64,000 nucleotides of DNA from Halomonas sp. I5-271120 (GCF_030553075.1 NZ_CP130701.1:2976001-3040000); one strand, 5' to 3'; shown: positions 1 to 10,424, counted from the first letter of the stretch. Notes: a model not told the origin generated them from the sequence alone. Numbers and translations: made by a program.

Positions 1-1
1 G

Positions 2-1336
2 GCCGACAAGGCCCATGCCACCGAGGAGGTGTCGGCTTTCGCGGCTTCTTCAGCGGGCGAGACTCACAAGGCCATGGAAGACAGTACGTCTGAACGAGGA
101 GTTCCTGACGCGAGAGAGGCGGTGATGCCTCGGGCCGAGGCCGTCAGTGAGGCGGAGATCTTTATGGCCTATGGCCGTTACGAGAAGGCCCAGGCGCTGC
201 TTGAAGAGGGGCTCGACGCCGAGCCCGACCGCCATGACCTGCGACTCAAGCTGGTCAAGGTCATGGTCGAGCAAGGGCAGTGGCGGCAGGCCCATGCGCA
301 GGCTGAGCGTCTTGCCGTGGATAATGACCCTGCGCGACAGGCAGAGCTTGAGCGCCTGCTGGCCCGTGAGCGGGCCGTGCCGACGCCATCCGCGGCTGAA
401 GCTTCTTCAGGTGCTGATTACGCTGACGGCATGCAGCAGCAGGCCCCGGCGGCAGGCGATGTGGATACACCATCGTCGATTGGTCTGGCGCCGGTCGAGT
501 CGGCTCCGACGTTCCGTCCGCCCATCGAGCGTGACCCGGTCGCCTTCGATGGCAAGGGCCGGCATGCCCGACCGTCCTGGCAGGAAGGAATGGACGTGGC
601 GCCGGAGCAGATCAGTGAGGCCTTACAGGAAGCGTCGAACAGCGATCAGGATGAGGCGGACTCAGATCCCGCTACCTCAGCTACTGCTGACGAGCCCCAG
701 AGTGACAGCCTGAGTGAGAAGAAGGGGCGCGACCAAAGTGCGCAGGAAGCATTCGAAAGACAGCCCGAGAGACAGCCCGAGAGGCAGGCAGACGTCAGCG
801 ATGCCGAGGAGGCATCAACCGAGGAGAGCGAGCCGTCTGAGTCGACGAACGACCGTGTGATTGATTATCGCCCGCCGACTCTGGAACCTGATGTCGCAGC
901 ACCTGAAGAAACGCTCATGCAGCCCAGTGTGGAATTTCCTCAGTCGCAAACGCCTGCTGCGAGCCGGGGCGATGTGTCTGCCGACGATGAAGAGACGCTT
1001 TCCGACGGCGAGGATACACCTGCTGTAGGTGAAGATGCGGGCAGCAACCTGGCAGCGCTGATGCGGCAGGCCGATACGCCTTCCCGTAGCTCGGCGCATG
1101 GTGTCAACGAAGAGGAATTGGACATTGAGGAGGTGGCTTTCGAGCCGCTGCATCTGGATAATGGCCAGTCTGCCGATTCCCCGCCGGAAGCTCGGGCGCT
1201 GGTCGGCGATGCCGAGGCGCTCCTCAAGCAGGGTGACCATGACCAGGCACAAGGTCTGCTCGCTCGGGCACTGGAAGAAGGGGATGGTGAGACCCGGGAA
1301 CAGGCAAGCCGCCTGATCGCCCAGCACAACCTATGA
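2..1336 (+). CDS. fimV: FimV/HubP family protein, C-terminal part (5' end outside window)
   Basis: The reading frame is open to the left edge, so only the C-terminal ~444 codons are present. Near the start is a TPR-like helical segment (YGRYEKAQALLEEGL) followed by a long acidic, low-complexity region rich in Glu, Asp, Ser and Pro. The last ~50 residues form the conserved FimV C-terminal domain (DAEALLKQGDHDQAQGLLAR...). FimV/HubP proteins sit in the inner membrane at the cell pole and support type IV pilus assembly and polar protein placement; the LysM and transmembrane parts would lie upstream. fimV directly before truA is the usual pseudomonad/halomonad order and supports the call. An in-frame 12-bp duplication at 758-781 gives repeated RQPE units in the disordered region. 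Confidence 0.85.
   Translation, partial: ADKAHATEEVSAFAASSAGETHKAMEDSTSERGVPDAREAVMPRAEAVSEAEIFMAYGRYEKAQALLEEGLDAEPDRHDLRLKLVKVMVEQGQWRQAHAQAERLAVDNDPARQAELERLLARERAVPTPSAAEASSGADYADGMQQQAPAAGDVDTPSSIGLAPVESAPTFRPPIERDPVAFDGKGRHARPSWQEGMDVAPEQISEALQEASNSDQDEADSDPATSATADEPQSDSLSEKKGRDQSAQEAFERQPERQPERQADVSDAEEASTEESEPSESTNDRVIDYRPPTLEPDVAAPEETLMQPSVEFPQSQTPAASRGDVSADDEETLSDGEDTPAVGEDAGSNLAALMRQADTPSRSSAHGVNEEELDIEEVAFEPLHLDNGQSADSPPEARALVGDAEALLKQGDHDQAQGLLARALEEGDGETREQASRLIAQHNL
758..788 (+). repeat. 12-bp in-frame tandem duplication in fimV
   Basis: Two exact copies of agacagcccgag (758-769, 770-781) and a partial third encode repeated Arg-Gln-Pro-Glu in the acidic low-complexity part of FimV. 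Confidence 0.85.
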
Positions 1337-1343
1337 TGAGCCG

Positions 1344-2288
1344 ATGCCCCTTTTCGAGTCCCTTGATGAAAAGCATCCCCTGACTGGCCGAATGGCCATG
1401 GGGGTCGAGTATGACGGCAGCCGCTACTGTGGCTGGCAGCGCCTGAAGCAGGCCCCCTCGGTGCAGGGGGCGCTCGAAAAAGCGATGGCCCGTGTGGCCA
1501 ATACGCCGGTCACCGTTCACTGCAGCGGTCGAACTGACAGTGGCGTTCATGCGACCCGTCAGATTGTGCATTTCGATGCCCCGGCGCCGCGCTCCGAGAA
1601 GGCCTGGGTATTTGGTACCAATGCCAACCTGCCGCGTGATATCGCCGTGCACTGGATCAAAGCGGTACCGGACGATTTTCACGCCCGCTTCCTGGCGCTT
1701 GGCAGGCGCTACCGTTACGTCATTCTCAATCAGCCCAGTCGCCCGGTACTGGAACGCGCCAATGCCACCTGGTGTCGTGATCCGCTGGATGTGCCTGCCA
1801 TGCATGAAGCGGCCCAGGCGTTGGTGGGCGAAAATGATTTCTCGAGCTTCCGCGCCGCGGGCTGTCAGTCCAAGACCACCCAGCGCCACCTGCATTTCAT
1901 CGAGGTGCATCGACATGGGGCGCTGGTGGTGGTCGATGTCCAGGCCAATGCCTTCCTGCACCACATGATTCGCAACATCGTCGGCGCGCTGATCGCCGTT
2001 GGTCGCGGCGAGCAGGGGCGGGACTACCTGGCGCGGCTGCTCGCCCTCAAGGATCGTACCCAGGGCAGCGCCACGGCACCGGGATGCGGCCTGCACTTCG
2101 TCGACTCGGTCTACGATGACGTCTATGAACTGCCGCGAGAGCCCCTTGGGCCGAACCTGCTGGCTTTCCTCGGCGAGTGGACCGGCGAGCGGGAGCTGCC
2201 GGACTGTCCGCTGGTTGATTTCCGCCGTTCCCGGCCGACCCATGCCTCGGTGCCACCGGGCTTTATCGAAGCGGGCAAACCGCGCTAG
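1344..2288 (+). CDS. truA: tRNA pseudouridine(38-40) synthase TruA
   Basis: The 314-residue product converts uridines 38-40 of the tRNA anticodon arm to pseudouridine in the cytoplasm. The N-terminal GVEYDGSRYCGWQRL block and the SGRTDSGVHA motif with the catalytic Asp are both present, as is the RNIVGALIAVGRG motif near residue 215. Its length is slightly above the ~270 residues of the E. coli enzyme because of a longer C-terminus (DCPLVDFRRSRPTHASVPPG). It starts 7 nt after fimV and is probably co-transcribed with it. No strong ribosome-binding site is visible, so the start rests on the homology-like N-terminus. Confidence 0.95.
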   Translation: MPLFESLDEKHPLTGRMAMGVEYDGSRYCGWQRLKQAPSVQGALEKAMARVANTPVTVHCSGRTDSGVHATRQIVHFDAPAPRSEKAWVFGTNANLPRDIAVHWIKAVPDDFHARFLALGRRYRYVILNQPSRPVLERANATWCRDPLDVPAMHEAAQALVGENDFSSFRAAGCQSKTTQRHLHFIEVHRHGALVVVDVQANAFLHHMIRNIVGALIAVGRGEQGRDYLARLLALKDRTQGSATAPGCGLHFVDSVYDDVYELPREPLGPNLLAFLGEWTGERELPDCPLVDFRRSRPTHASVPPGFIEAGKPR

Positions 2289-2380
2289 AGGATTGGGCCG
2301 CCCTGGGGTGGGCTGCTCTAGATTCCACGCCCTGATAAGGGCTTGCCCTAAACGCCGCCGACCGCAACGAGAGGCCTGAC

Positions 2381-3013
2381 ATGCAGCGCACGCGTGTAAA
2401 AATCTGTGGTCTTACCCGAGAGGAAGACGTTGATGCGGCCGTTGCTGCCGGAGCCGATGCGCTGGGGTTCGTGCTCTGGCCGGGCAGCAAACGCGCCATC
2501 GATCTTGCGCGGCTGGCTGAACTGAGTGCTCGGGTGCCTGCCTTCGTGACACGCGTCGGCCTCGTGGTTGATCAGGATGCGCAGTTCGTCGAGGCGGCCT
2601 GTGAGCACCTCGATCTGCTGCAGTTCCACGGCGACGAGACACCTGATGTCTGCGAAGGGTTTTCGCGGCCCTACATCAAGGCGCTGCGTATGCGGGAAGG
2701 GGTCGATCTCGAGGCCGCTGCAGGCGCCTATGGCAAGGCTCGGGCGCTGCTGCTGGATGCCTATAAACCCGGTGTTCCCGGCGGAACCGGCGAGACCTTC
2801 GACTGGTCCCGAATCCCCGCAAACCTGGCAAAACCTGTTATTCTGGCGGGAGGTTTGCACGCGATGAATGTACAGCAGGCCATCCGTGCAGTTGGCCCCT
2901 TTGCCGTGGACGTTTCCGGCGGCGTTGAAGCATCGCCCGGCATCAAGGCGGCGGCCAAGATCGACGATTTCCTGCGCCAAGTTCTTACGACCTACCCATC
3001 CAAGTTCCAGTGA
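2381..3013 (+). CDS. trpF: N-(5'-phosphoribosyl)anthranilate isomerase
   Basis: TrpF catalyses the Amadori rearrangement of phosphoribosylanthranilate to CdRP in tryptophan synthesis. The 210-residue single-domain TIM barrel begins RVKICGLTREEDVDAAVAAGADALGFV, where the Cys in KICG is the usual catalytic base, and ends with the phosphate-binding AVDVSGGVEASPGIK loop. GAGAGG about 6 nt before the ATG is a good ribosome-binding site. trpF stands before trpBA and apart from trpC, as in pseudomonads, where it is a separate gene and not fused to trpC as in E. coli. Confidence 0.97.
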   Translation: MQRTRVKICGLTREEDVDAAVAAGADALGFVLWPGSKRAIDLARLAELSARVPAFVTRVGLVVDQDAQFVEAACEHLDLLQFHGDETPDVCEGFSRPYIKALRMREGVDLEAAAGAYGKARALLLDAYKPGVPGGTGETFDWSRIPANLAKPVILAGGLHAMNVQQAIRAVGPFAVDVSGGVEASPGIKAAAKIDDFLRQVLTTYPSKFQ

Positions 3014-3031
3014 CCCTGTGAGGTGTCTTTC

Positions 3032-4246
3032 GTGACCAAGTTCAGCGACCTGACCCGCATGCCGGATGCACGAGGCCATTTCGGCGCCTACGGCGGCCGG
3101 TTCGTCTCGGAAACGTTGAGCTTCGCCCTGGAGGAGTTGGAAGAGACCTATCTGGCTCTTCGCGATGATCCCGATTTCCAGGCCGAATTCGACCATGATC
3201 TGGCCCACTACGTGGGCCGTCCTTCTCCGCTTTACCATGCCGAGCGCTGGTCGAGGGAACTGGGTGGTGCGCAGATCTGGCTGAAGCGCGAGGACCTGAA
3301 CCACACCGGTGCTCACAAGGTGAATAACACCATCGGCCAGGCCCTGCTGGCCAAGAAGAGCGGTAAGCCACGGGTCATCGCCGAGACCGGTGCCGGCCAG
3401 CACGGCGTGGCGACGGCCACCGTGGCGGCCCGCCTGGGCCTCGAATGCGCCATCTATATGGGCGCCGAAGACGTCCAGCGCCAAAAGCTCAACGTCTATC
3501 GTATGCAGCTGCTGGGCGCTACCGTGATCCCGGTCGAGTCTGGTTCGCGCACCCTCAAGGACGCCATGAACGAGGCACTGCGCGACTGGGTGACCAACGT
3601 CGATAACACTTTCTACATCATTGGTACCGTCGCCGGCCCTCACCCCTATCCGATGCTGGTGCGCGACTTCAACGCTGTGGCTGGTCGCGAGGCCCGGGAG
3701 CAGTCTCTCAAGCAGATCGGACGCCTGCCGGATGCACTGATCGCCTGCGTTGGCGGTGGCTCCAATGCGCTCGGCCTGTTCTATCCTTTCGTTGAGGACG
3801 AGGACGTCGTCATGTACGGCGTCGAGGCTGGCGGTGACGGCGTCGAGACCGGTCGCCACGCGGCGCCGCTGACCGGCAATGCCCCAAGGGGCGTGCTGCA
3901 CGGCAACCGCACCTACCTGATGTCCGACGAAGGCGGCCAGGTGTCCGAGACTCACTCCATTTCGGCTGGTCTCGACTATCCGGGCGTGGGGCCTGAGCAT
4001 GCGCTGTGGAAGGATGTCGGCCGCGTCAACTATGTGGCCGCCAACGACAAGGAGGTGCTCGAGGCATTCCGCGAGCTTACTCATGTCGAGGGCATCATGC
4101 CCGCCCTCGAGTCGGCCCACGCGCTGGCCTATGCCAAGGTACTGGCCCCGACCATGCGGCCCGACCAGCATATCGTCATCAATCTCTCGGGGCGCGGTGA
4201 CAAGGATATTCTCACCGTCGCCAAGCTTGATGGCATCGAGATTTAA
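3032..4246 (+). CDS. trpB: Tryptophan synthase beta chain
   Basis: TrpB joins indole, channelled from TrpA, with serine to make tryptophan, using pyridoxal phosphate. The product (~404 residues) has the PLP-lysine motif HTGAHKVNN near residue 88, the [10 protein letters not shown] loop and the glycine-rich GGGSNA phosphate-binding motif. Two in-frame GTG codons (3023 and 3032) are possible starts. I prefer 3032, because GAGG lies 8 nt before it, whereas the first GTG overlaps that element. It follows trpF closely and is followed by trpA 2 nt or 26 nt later, so trpFBA is one unit. Confidence 0.96.
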   Translation: MTKFSDLTRMPDARGHFGAYGGRFVSETLSFALEELEETYLALRDDPDFQAEFDHDLAHYVGRPSPLYHAERWSRELGGAQIWLKREDLNHTGAHKVNNTIGQALLAKKSGKPRVIAETGAGQHGVATATVAARLGLECAIYMGAEDVQRQKLNVYRMQLLGATVIPVESGSRTLKDAMNEALRDWVTNVDNTFYIIGTVAGPHPYPMLVRDFNAVAGREAREQSLKQIGRLPDALIACVGGGSNALGLFYPFVEDEDVVMYGVEAGGDGVETGRHAAPLTGNAPRGVLHGNRTYLMSDEGGQVSETHSISAGLDYPGVGPEHALWKDVGRVNYVAANDKEVLEAFRELTHVEGIMPALESAHALAYAKVLAPTMRPDQHIVINLSGRGDKDILTVAKLDGIEI

Positions 4247-4272
4247 TCGTGGACCGCGACCAGGACAAGGGT

Positions 4273-5076
4273 ATGAACCGAATCGACCAACGCTTCGCCA
4301 CGCTCAAGGCGCAGGGCCGCACGGCCCTGATTCCCTACCTCACCGCCGGTGATCCCGCGCCACAGTACACCGTGGGCTTCATGCATGCACTGGTCGAGGC
4401 CGGCGCGGATATTATCGAGCTGGGGGTGCCGTTTTCCGACCCGATGGCCGATGGCCCGGTAATCCAGAAGGCTTGCGAACGAGCACTCAAGCACGGCACC
4501 CGTCTCACCCATTTGTTTGCCATGGTGCGTGAGTTCCGCGAACAGGACTCCGACACCCCGGTGGTGCTGATGGGCTATCTGAACCCCATCGAGCGCATGG
4601 GTTACGAGGCCTTCGCCGACCAGGCGAGCGATGCCGGCGTTGATGGCGTGCTGACCGTCGACATGCCGCCCGAAGAGGCGGATGAATTCGGCCCCGTGCT
4701 CAAGGCGCGCGGTCTGCAATCGATCTTCCTGGTGGCCCCTACCACCTCGGATGCTCGCGCCGGTACAATCAGCGCCCATGGCGAAGGCTATCTGTATTAT
4801 GTCTCGCTCAAGGGCGTGACCGGTGCCGCGACGCTGAACGTCGACGAAATCGACGCGCACCTGGCGCCGCTGCGCAAGCTCTCTGACCTGCCGCTGTGCG
4901 TCGGCTTCGGGATTCGCGACGGCGCGACAGCAGCAGCCGTGGGCAAGGTCGCCGAGGGTGTCATCGTCGGCAGTGTGCTGGTCGGACAGATCGCTGCCTG
5001 CGTCGACGATCCGGCGGCCATCGCGCCGCGTCTCAAGGATATTCTTGGCGAGATGCGTCAGGCGCTGGACGCCTGA
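4273..5076 (+). CDS. trpA: Tryptophan synthase alpha chain
   Basis: TrpA cleaves indole-3-glycerol phosphate to indole and glyceraldehyde 3-phosphate and passes indole to TrpB. The 267-residue TIM barrel carries the catalytic Glu in [16 protein letters not shown], the catalytic Asp region in [14 protein letters not shown], and the phosphate-binding VGFGIRDG. An upstream GTG (4249) is in frame, but ATG at 4273 has AGGA 7 nt before it and matches the usual N-terminus ([16 protein letters not shown]), so it is chosen. It is the last gene of the trpFBA unit. Confidence 0.96.
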   Translation: MNRIDQRFATLKAQGRTALIPYLTAGDPAPQYTVGFMHALVEAGADIIELGVPFSDPMADGPVIQKACERALKHGTRLTHLFAMVREFREQDSDTPVVLMGYLNPIERMGYEAFADQASDAGVDGVLTVDMPPEEADEFGPVLKARGLQSIFLVAPTTSDARAGTISAHGEGYLYYVSLKGVTGAATLNVDEIDAHLAPLRKLSDLPLCVGFGIRDGATAAAVGKVAEGVIVGSVLVGQIAACVDDPAAIAPRLKDILGEMRQALDA

Positions 5077-5119
5077 CGCCGATGAGCGCATGACGCGCTG
5101 CGACATTTGAATCAACATC

Positions 5120-5138
5120 GGCCCGGTCGCGCCGGGCC
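5120..5138 (+). other. GC-rich hairpin between trpA and accD
   Basis: A 7-bp perfect stem (GGCCCGG / CCGGGCC) with a 5-nt loop lies 44 nt after trpA. There is no T-tract, so it is a weak or Rho-assisted terminator at best, or a transcript-stabilising structure. Confidence 0.4.
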
Positions 5139-5161
5139 CCGCATGATGGAAACCTTCTGAT

Positions 5162-6112
5162 ATGAGCTGGCTAGACAAGATCGTGCCCTCCATGGGGCGC
5201 ATTCAGCGCAAGGACCGTCGCGCTAGCGTGCCGGATGGCCTGTGGCGCAAGTGCCCCAAGTGCGAAGGGGTGTTGTACCTCCCCGAGCTGGAAAAGCACC
5301 AGAGCGTCTGTCCCAAGTGCGACCATCATCTGCGCTTGACCGCGCGCAAGCGTCTCGACTGGTTCCTCGATCAGGACGGCCGCGAAGAGATTGCGGCCGA
5401 TCTGCAGCCGGTGGATCGTCTCAAGTTTCGTGATTCGAAGAAGTACAAGGATCGCCTCGGCGCGGCCCAGAAGAATACCAGCGAGAACGATGCCCTGATC
5501 GCTATGCGCGGCCAGTTGGATGGCATGCCGCTGGTGGCCGTGGCCTTCGAGTTCAGCTTCATGGGCGGTTCCATGGGGGCCGTGGTCGGCGAGAAGTTCG
5601 TACAGGCCGCGACGCGTTCTCTCGAGGAGGGGGTTCCGCTGGTGTGCTTCGCCGCGTCCGGTGGCGCGCGCATGCAGGAAGCCCTGTTCTCGCTGATGCA
5701 GATGGCCAAGACCTCGGCGGCCCTCGAGAAGCTCAAGCAGGCCGGTATTCCCTATATTTCGGTGCTCACCGATCCGGTCTACGGCGGTGTCTCGGCCTCG
5801 CTTGCGATGCTTGGTGATCTCAACGTCGCCGAGCCCAATGCCCTGATCGGTTTCGCCGGTCCGCGGGTGATCGAGCAGACGGTCCGCGAGAAGCTGCCGG
5901 AAGGCTTCCAGCGCAGCGAGTTCCTGCTCGAGCATGGCACTGTCGACATGATCGTGCATCGCCAGGAAATGCGGGATCGATTAGGCGGCGTGCTGCGCAA
6001 GCTGACCCACCAGCCAGCCTCCGGCCTGCCGGAGAGCGAAGAGCCGGATCTGCTTGATGAGGCCGAAGACCTGGCCGAGCCAGAGACCGAAGACGTTAAC
6101 CGCGAGGCCTGA
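5162..6112 (+). CDS. accD: Acetyl-CoA carboxylase carboxyltransferase subunit beta
   Basis: AccD forms the carboxyltransferase with AccA, moving the carboxyl group from biotin to acetyl-CoA to make malonyl-CoA for fatty acid synthesis. The 316-residue product has the N-terminal four-cysteine zinc ribbon (C31, C34, C50, C53) followed by the crotonase-like fold with [13 protein letters not shown] and ASGGARMQE. The C-terminal ~35 residues are acidic and low in complexity. It lies between trpA and folC, the same neighbours as in Pseudomonas. Confidence 0.97.
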   Translation: MSWLDKIVPSMGRIQRKDRRASVPDGLWRKCPKCEGVLYLPELEKHQSVCPKCDHHLRLTARKRLDWFLDQDGREEIAADLQPVDRLKFRDSKKYKDRLGAAQKNTSENDALIAMRGQLDGMPLVAVAFEFSFMGGSMGAVVGEKFVQAATRSLEEGVPLVCFAASGGARMQEALFSLMQMAKTSAALEKLKQAGIPYISVLTDPVYGGVSASLAMLGDLNVAEPNALIGFAGPRVIEQTVREKLPEGFQRSEFLLEHGTVDMIVHRQEMRDRLGGVLRKLTHQPASGLPESEEPDLLDEAEDLAEPETEDVNREA

Positions 6113-6123
6113 CACCAGCCGTC

Positions 6124-7491
6124 ATGAGCGCAGTTCAACCGCCATCTTCGCGGGTCAGTGACCGCCAGCCCTCAAGCCTTGAGGGCTGGCTCGAGCGCCT
6201 CGAGCAGCAGCATCCGGTCAGCATCGACCTTGGCCTCGAACGCGTGGCCAAGGTCGCCGCGCGTCTGGGGCTTTCCCAAACCGGTGCGGCAGAGCGTGTA
6301 GACGCCCGTGTAGAAGCCCGTGTCGCGGACAAGATCATCACCGTGGCCGGAACCAACGGCAAGGGCTCGACGGTCGCCATGCTCGACGCCCTGGCTCGCG
6401 CCCACGGGCTTACTACCGCTACCTACACCTCGCCTCATCTGCTGCGCTACAACGAGCGTCTGCGCCTTGACGGCGAGGAGGCCAGCGACGCGACCCTGAT
6501 CGAGGGCTTCGCCCGAGTCGAGGCAGCGCGCCTCGAGGATGAGCCGGTCAGCCTGACCTATTTCGAGGCCGGAACCCTGGCCGGGCTCTGGGCGATTGGC
6601 CAGCGCCATCCGGATCTCGCCATTCTGGAGGTGGGGCTGGGCGGCCGGCTGGATGCCGTCAACGTCATCGATGCCGATGTCGGGGTGGTCACCACCGTGG
6701 CCCAGGATCATGCCGCATTTCTAGGTACCGACCTCGAGGGCATCGGTCGCGAGAAGGCCGGTATCCTGCGGGCCGGGCGCCCGGCGGTGCTGGGTAGTGC
6801 ATCGCTGCCGGCAAGCGTCCACGACACGGCGGCCCGGCTGGGTTCACAGGTGCACTGCCTGGCACGAGAGTTCACCCAGAGCGCTGCCGCCGAGGGCTGG
6901 TGCTGGCAGGGCCATGACGCCCAGGGCGAAGGCCTTGCTCTCACGGCGCTGCCTGATCCCGGATTGCCGCTGGACAATGCGGCCTCTGCGCTGCAGGCGC
7001 TGGCACTCGCCGGTGTGACCCTCGAGGCTGAGGCCTGTCGCCGTGCCTTCCGTGAGGTGGTGCTCGCCGGGCGCATGCAGTGGCGAGGCAACTGGTGCCT
7101 GGATGTGGGACATAATCCTCATGCCGCCGCCTATCTCGCCGACCGGCTGTCGCAGCGGCCCTGTGCCGGGCGTCGCGTCGCGCTGCTGGGCATGCTCGCT
7201 GACAAGGACGCCGACGGTGTGGTGACGGCATTGGCCGAGGTCGTTGATGCCTGGGTGCCGGCCAGCCTTGGCGGCGACAGGGCCCGGTCTGCCGGCGATC
7301 TGGCCGATCTGATTCGCTCCCGAGGCGGTAAGGTGATGTCGCTTGCCGACTCGCCGGCCGCCGGGGCGTCCTGGCTCGAAGCGCACCTCGAGGCTGAAGA
7401 TGAAGTGCTGGTGTGTGGGTCCTTCTTTACCGTGGCGGAGGTGCTGGCGCGCTGGGAATCGTCAGCGGACGATCCTTCGCTGCAGGCGTAG
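6124..7491 (+). CDS. folC: Bifunctional dihydrofolate/folylpolyglutamate synthase
   Basis: FolC adds glutamate to dihydropteroate and then to folates. The 455-residue Mur-ligase-type protein has the ATP-binding loop VAGTNGKGSTVAML near residue 80, the ISP-type block EVGLGGRLDAVNV, and the C-terminal domain with DVGHNPHAA. Just before the P-loop is an in-frame 12-bp tandem duplication (6298-6321) that lengthens a surface segment reading VDARVEARVAD. It starts 11 nt after accD and is followed by dedD and cvpA, as in E. coli. Confidence 0.96.
   Translation: MSAVQPPSSRVSDRQPSSLEGWLERLEQQHPVSIDLGLERVAKVAARLGLSQTGAAERVDARVEARVADKIITVAGTNGKGSTVAMLDALARAHGLTTATYTSPHLLRYNERLRLDGEEASDATLIEGFARVEAARLEDEPVSLTYFEAGTLAGLWAIGQRHPDLAILEVGLGGRLDAVNVIDADVGVVTTVAQDHAAFLGTDLEGIGREKAGILRAGRPAVLGSASLPASVHDTAARLGSQVHCLAREFTQSAAAEGWCWQGHDAQGEGLALTALPDPGLPLDNAASALQALALAGVTLEAEACRRAFREVVLAGRMQWRGNWCLDVGHNPHAAAYLADRLSQRPCAGRRVALLGMLADKDADGVVTALAEVVDAWVPASLGGDRARSAGDLADLIRSRGGKVMSLADSPAAGASWLEAHLEAEDEVLVCGSFFTVAEVLARWESSADDPSLQA
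6298..6321 (+). repeat. 12-bp in-frame tandem duplication in folC
   Basis: Copies at 6298-6309 and 6310-6321 differ by one base (gac/gaa) and encode V-D/E-A-R twice just before the nucleotide-binding loop. Confidence 0.8.
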
Positions 7492-7533
7492 CAGATAAGT
7501 GGCGCGCCAGGAAGGCGAGCCGGGGAGGGGTGA

Positions 7534-8235
7534 ATGAAGTACGGAATGCGTGAACGAGTGAGTGGGGCGATCATCCTGCTAGCCTTGGCAGTGATCTTTC
7601 TGCCGATGCTCTTCGACGACCCGGTATCACGAGATGAGCGACCCCAGCCGATGCTCAGCATCGAGGCGCCGCTGGACGTCGAGCGCGTGGAGGTCGATGA
7701 CCCGCAGCCGCCGAATCGGCTCGATGAGACATCCCGCGATGTGGAGGGTCAGCAGAATGCCTCGGCCCCAGCTCAGTCGAGCATGATAAGTGGCAACGAC
7801 GACCCTGAGGCCTCACAAGAGTCTTCAGCCGTCTCAGAAGACGCCGCATCCGACTCAGCAGGGGCGACGACCGTCGCCTCCCGAGAGTCGACATCTGCCT
7901 CTGAGGCCGCTGCACCTCAGAATCAGGCCGACACCGCTGGGGCAGAACAGTCAGCAGACCCCATCGCTGAGCTTGCTCGGGCGGCGGAAGCCAAGCGTGC
8001 TGCCTCCGGCGATTGGTCGGTGCAGGCCGGCAGCTTTGGTGAGCCAGGCAACGCCGAGCGCCTGGCGAAAAAGCTTGAGACCCAGGGCTTCAACGTCTTT
8101 AGTCGCCCACGGGGCAATGACCTGACCGCTGTTTATGTTGGCCCCTATGCTAGCGCCGAGGATGGCGAGCGTGCGCGCAGCGAGCTCAAGGCCAAGGCCA
8201 ATCTGCAGGGTCTGGTGGTGAGGATGTCACCATGA
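7534..8235 (+). CDS. SPOR domain-containing protein, DedD-like
   Basis: The 233-residue product has a short cytoplasmic start (MKYGMRER), one membrane helix (residues ~9-27, GAIILLALAVIFLPMLF), a long acidic Ser/Ala/Glu-rich linker and a C-terminal SPOR domain (~155-233; SGDWSVQAGSFGEPGNAERLAKKL). SPOR domains bind denuded peptidoglycan glycans at the septum, so a role in cell division like that of DedD is expected. The folC-dedD-cvpA-purF order supports this. It overlaps cvpA by 4 nt (ATGA). Confidence 0.88.
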   Translation: MKYGMRERVSGAIILLALAVIFLPMLFDDPVSRDERPQPMLSIEAPLDVERVEVDDPQPPNRLDETSRDVEGQQNASAPAQSSMISGNDDPEASQESSAVSEDAASDSAGATTVASRESTSASEAAAPQNQADTAGAEQSADPIAELARAAEAKRAASGDWSVQAGSFGEPGNAERLAKKLETQGFNVFSRPRGNDLTAVYVGPYASAEDGERARSELKAKANLQGLVVRMSP

Positions 8236-8819
8236 CGCTGACGTGGATCGACTGGATCTTTGTGGGGGTGCTGGCCGTTACCATGCTGGCCGGCTTCATG
8301 CGTGGTCTGGTCCAGGAAGGCCTGGGTCTCGCTACCTGGGTGCTGGCCCTGCTGGCGGCACGCTTCTTCGCCGAGCCAGTGGCGGACATGCTGTCCGGGT
8401 TGATCGACAGCCCCGATGGCCGTCTGGTGCTGGCCTTCGTGTTGGTGACCTTCGTGGTCATCATGCTTGGCGGCATCGTCATCCGCCTTCTGCATGCCGC
8501 CGTCGAGTGGGTCGGCATGGGCTTTTTTAACCGGATTGCCGGTGCCGTGTTCGGCACCCTGAAGGGCGGAGTGATCCTGGTGCTGGCCACGCTGCTGATT
8601 GGTTTTACGCCGCTCGAGCAGCTCAGCGCCTGGCAGAATGCCGAGGTTCGGCCTACCTTCGAGCGTCTCGAAGCCTGGACGCTCGATCGCGTTGCGGCCT
8701 GGGAACGCCAGGATCCAGCGCGTGCCGAGCAGCTGCGCTCACTCTCTCTGCCAGACATTCTGGGGCAGGACGCCCCGGCGAGCGACACCGCTCCTGCGCG
8801 CGAGGATGGCGCACCCTGA
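8232..8819 (+). CDS. cvpA: CvpA family inner-membrane protein
   Basis: The 195-residue product has four predicted hydrophobic helices (starting near residues 5, 30, 60 and 105) and the family pattern WIDWIFVGVLAVTMLAGFMRGLVQE. CvpA was named for colicin V production in E. coli and sits upstream of purF there, exactly as here; its biochemical role is unclear and is linked to envelope stress and bile tolerance. Its ATG overlaps the dedD stop, implying coupled translation. Confidence 0.92.
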   Translation: MTLTWIDWIFVGVLAVTMLAGFMRGLVQEGLGLATWVLALLAARFFAEPVADMLSGLIDSPDGRLVLAFVLVTFVVIMLGGIVIRLLHAAVEWVGMGFFNRIAGAVFGTLKGGVILVLATLLIGFTPLEQLSAWQNAEVRPTFERLEAWTLDRVAAWERQDPARAEQLRSLSLPDILGQDAPASDTAPAREDGAP

Positions 8820-8883
8820 ACCGTTTTTTCATGGCGTCGGCCCGTTCGGCGTCGAAGCACCATTGCAAGCGAGGTAAGCCGGA

Positions 8884-10413
8884 ATGTGCGGTATCGTAGG
8901 CCTAATGGCCAATCAGGCGGTGAACCAGGCGTTGTATGACGCCCTGACGGTCCTTCAGCATCGCGGACAGGACGCCGCCGGGATGATGACCTGGCACGAG
9001 GGACGCTTCCTGCTGCGCAAGAGTAATGGCCTGGTGCGTGATGTCTTCCACACCCGCCATATGCGCCGCCTCAAGGGCAACCTGGGGATCGGCCATGTAC
9101 GCTATCCGACTGCCGGGTCCTCCAGCGAAGCGGAGTCACAGCCGTTCTACGTCAACTCGCCCTACGGCATTTCGCTTGCCCATAACGGCAACCTGACCAA
9201 CTCCGACCAGCTCAAGCAGGAGCTGTTCTCAAGCGACCTGCGTCACATCAATACCAGCTCCGACTCCGAGGTGCTGCTCAACGTCTTCGCCCATGAGCTC
9301 GGCAAGCAGGGTCTGAGCATGGGCCCGGAGGACATTTTCGACGCCGTTCGTCGGGTGCATCGTCGCTGCATCGGTGGCTATGCGGCCGTGGCCATCATCA
9401 ACGGCTATGGCATGGTTGCTTTCCGTGACCCTCACGGCATTCGTCCGGTGGTCTTCGGCACCCGTCAGGAAGAAGGGCGCCAGGAGGTGATGATCGCCTC
9501 GGAGTCGGTGGCGCTGGACGTGGGCGGCTTTGAACTGCACCGCGACCTGGCCCCGGGCGAGGCGATCTTCGTCGACCTCGATGGCAATATTCATACCCAG
9601 TCCTGTGCCGACAATCCCATACTTGCCCCCTGCATCTTCGAGCATGTCTATCTGGCGCGTCCGGATTCCATCCTCGACGGTGCTTATGTTTACGGCACAC
9701 GCATGCAGATGGGCCGTAAGCTGGGCGATCGCATCCGTCAGGAGTGGCCGGACTACGACATCGACGTGGTGATCCCGATTCCCGATACCTCGCGGACCTC
9801 GGCGCTGGAACTCGCCCAGCATCTTGGGGTGACCTACCGTGAAGGCTTCATGAAGAACCGCTATATCGGGCGGACCTTCATCATGCCGGGGCAGACGATG
9901 CGCAAGAAATCGGTGCGTCAGAAGCTCAATGCCATCGACGTCGAGTTCAAGGGCAAGAACGTGCTGCTGGTGGATGATTCCATCGTGCGTGGCACCACCT
10001 GCAACGAGATCATCCAGATGGCCCGCGAGGCCGGCGCCAACAAGGTCTACTTTGCTTCCGCCGCACCGCCCGTGCGTTACCCGAACGTCTATGGCATCGA
10101 CATGCCGTCGGCCGAAGAGCTGATTGCTCATGGTCGCACCGAGGCTGAGGTGGGCGACCTGATCGGTGCCGATCGCATGATCTATCAGGATCTCGAAGAC
10201 CTGAAGACGGCCTGTCGTGACGTCAATCCGGCGCTGGAAGATTTCGACTGCTCGGTCTTCGATGGCCGCTACATCACCGGCGATATCGATGAGGCCTACC
10301 TGAACAACCTGCAAGCCTCGCGTAACGACTCCGCCAAGGATCATAGCGCCGGTGACCATGCCCTGGTCGGCATGCACAATCAGGACGATGATCAGGACGA
10401 CGAATTCGCTTGA
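8884..10413 (+). CDS. purF: Amidophosphoribosyltransferase
   Basis: PurF makes 5-phosphoribosylamine from PRPP and glutamine, the first committed step of purine synthesis. The product is 509 residues. It begins MCGIVGL, so removal of Met exposes the N-terminal Cys nucleophile of a class II glutamine amidotransferase. The PRPP-binding motif [14 protein letters not shown] lies near residue 360. The last ~35 residues are an Asp/His-rich tail beyond the usual end. It ends a few bases before metZ and is probably co-transcribed with it. Confidence 0.97.
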   Translation: MCGIVGLMANQAVNQALYDALTVLQHRGQDAAGMMTWHEGRFLLRKSNGLVRDVFHTRHMRRLKGNLGIGHVRYPTAGSSSEAESQPFYVNSPYGISLAHNGNLTNSDQLKQELFSSDLRHINTSSDSEVLLNVFAHELGKQGLSMGPEDIFDAVRRVHRRCIGGYAAVAIINGYGMVAFRDPHGIRPVVFGTRQEEGRQEVMIASESVALDVGGFELHRDLAPGEAIFVDLDGNIHTQSCADNPILAPCIFEHVYLARPDSILDGAYVYGTRMQMGRKLGDRIRQEWPDYDIDVVIPIPDTSRTSALELAQHLGVTYREGFMKNRYIGRTFIMPGQTMRKKSVRQKLNAIDVEFKGKNVLLVDDSIVRGTTCNEIIQMAREAGANKVYFASAAPPVRYPNVYGIDMPSAEELIAHGRTEAEVGDLIGADRMIYQDLEDLKTACRDVNPALEDFDCSVFDGRYITGDIDEAYLNNLQASRNDSAKDHSAGDHALVGMHNQDDDQDDEFA

Positions 10414-10424
10414 AGGGAGACGGC

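Noticed and set aside
2348..4171. A 607-codon open frame on the minus strand opposite trpF and trpB
   Set aside because: It lies entirely antisense to two clearly conserved genes, has no recognisable domain and reflects high-G+C codon bias.
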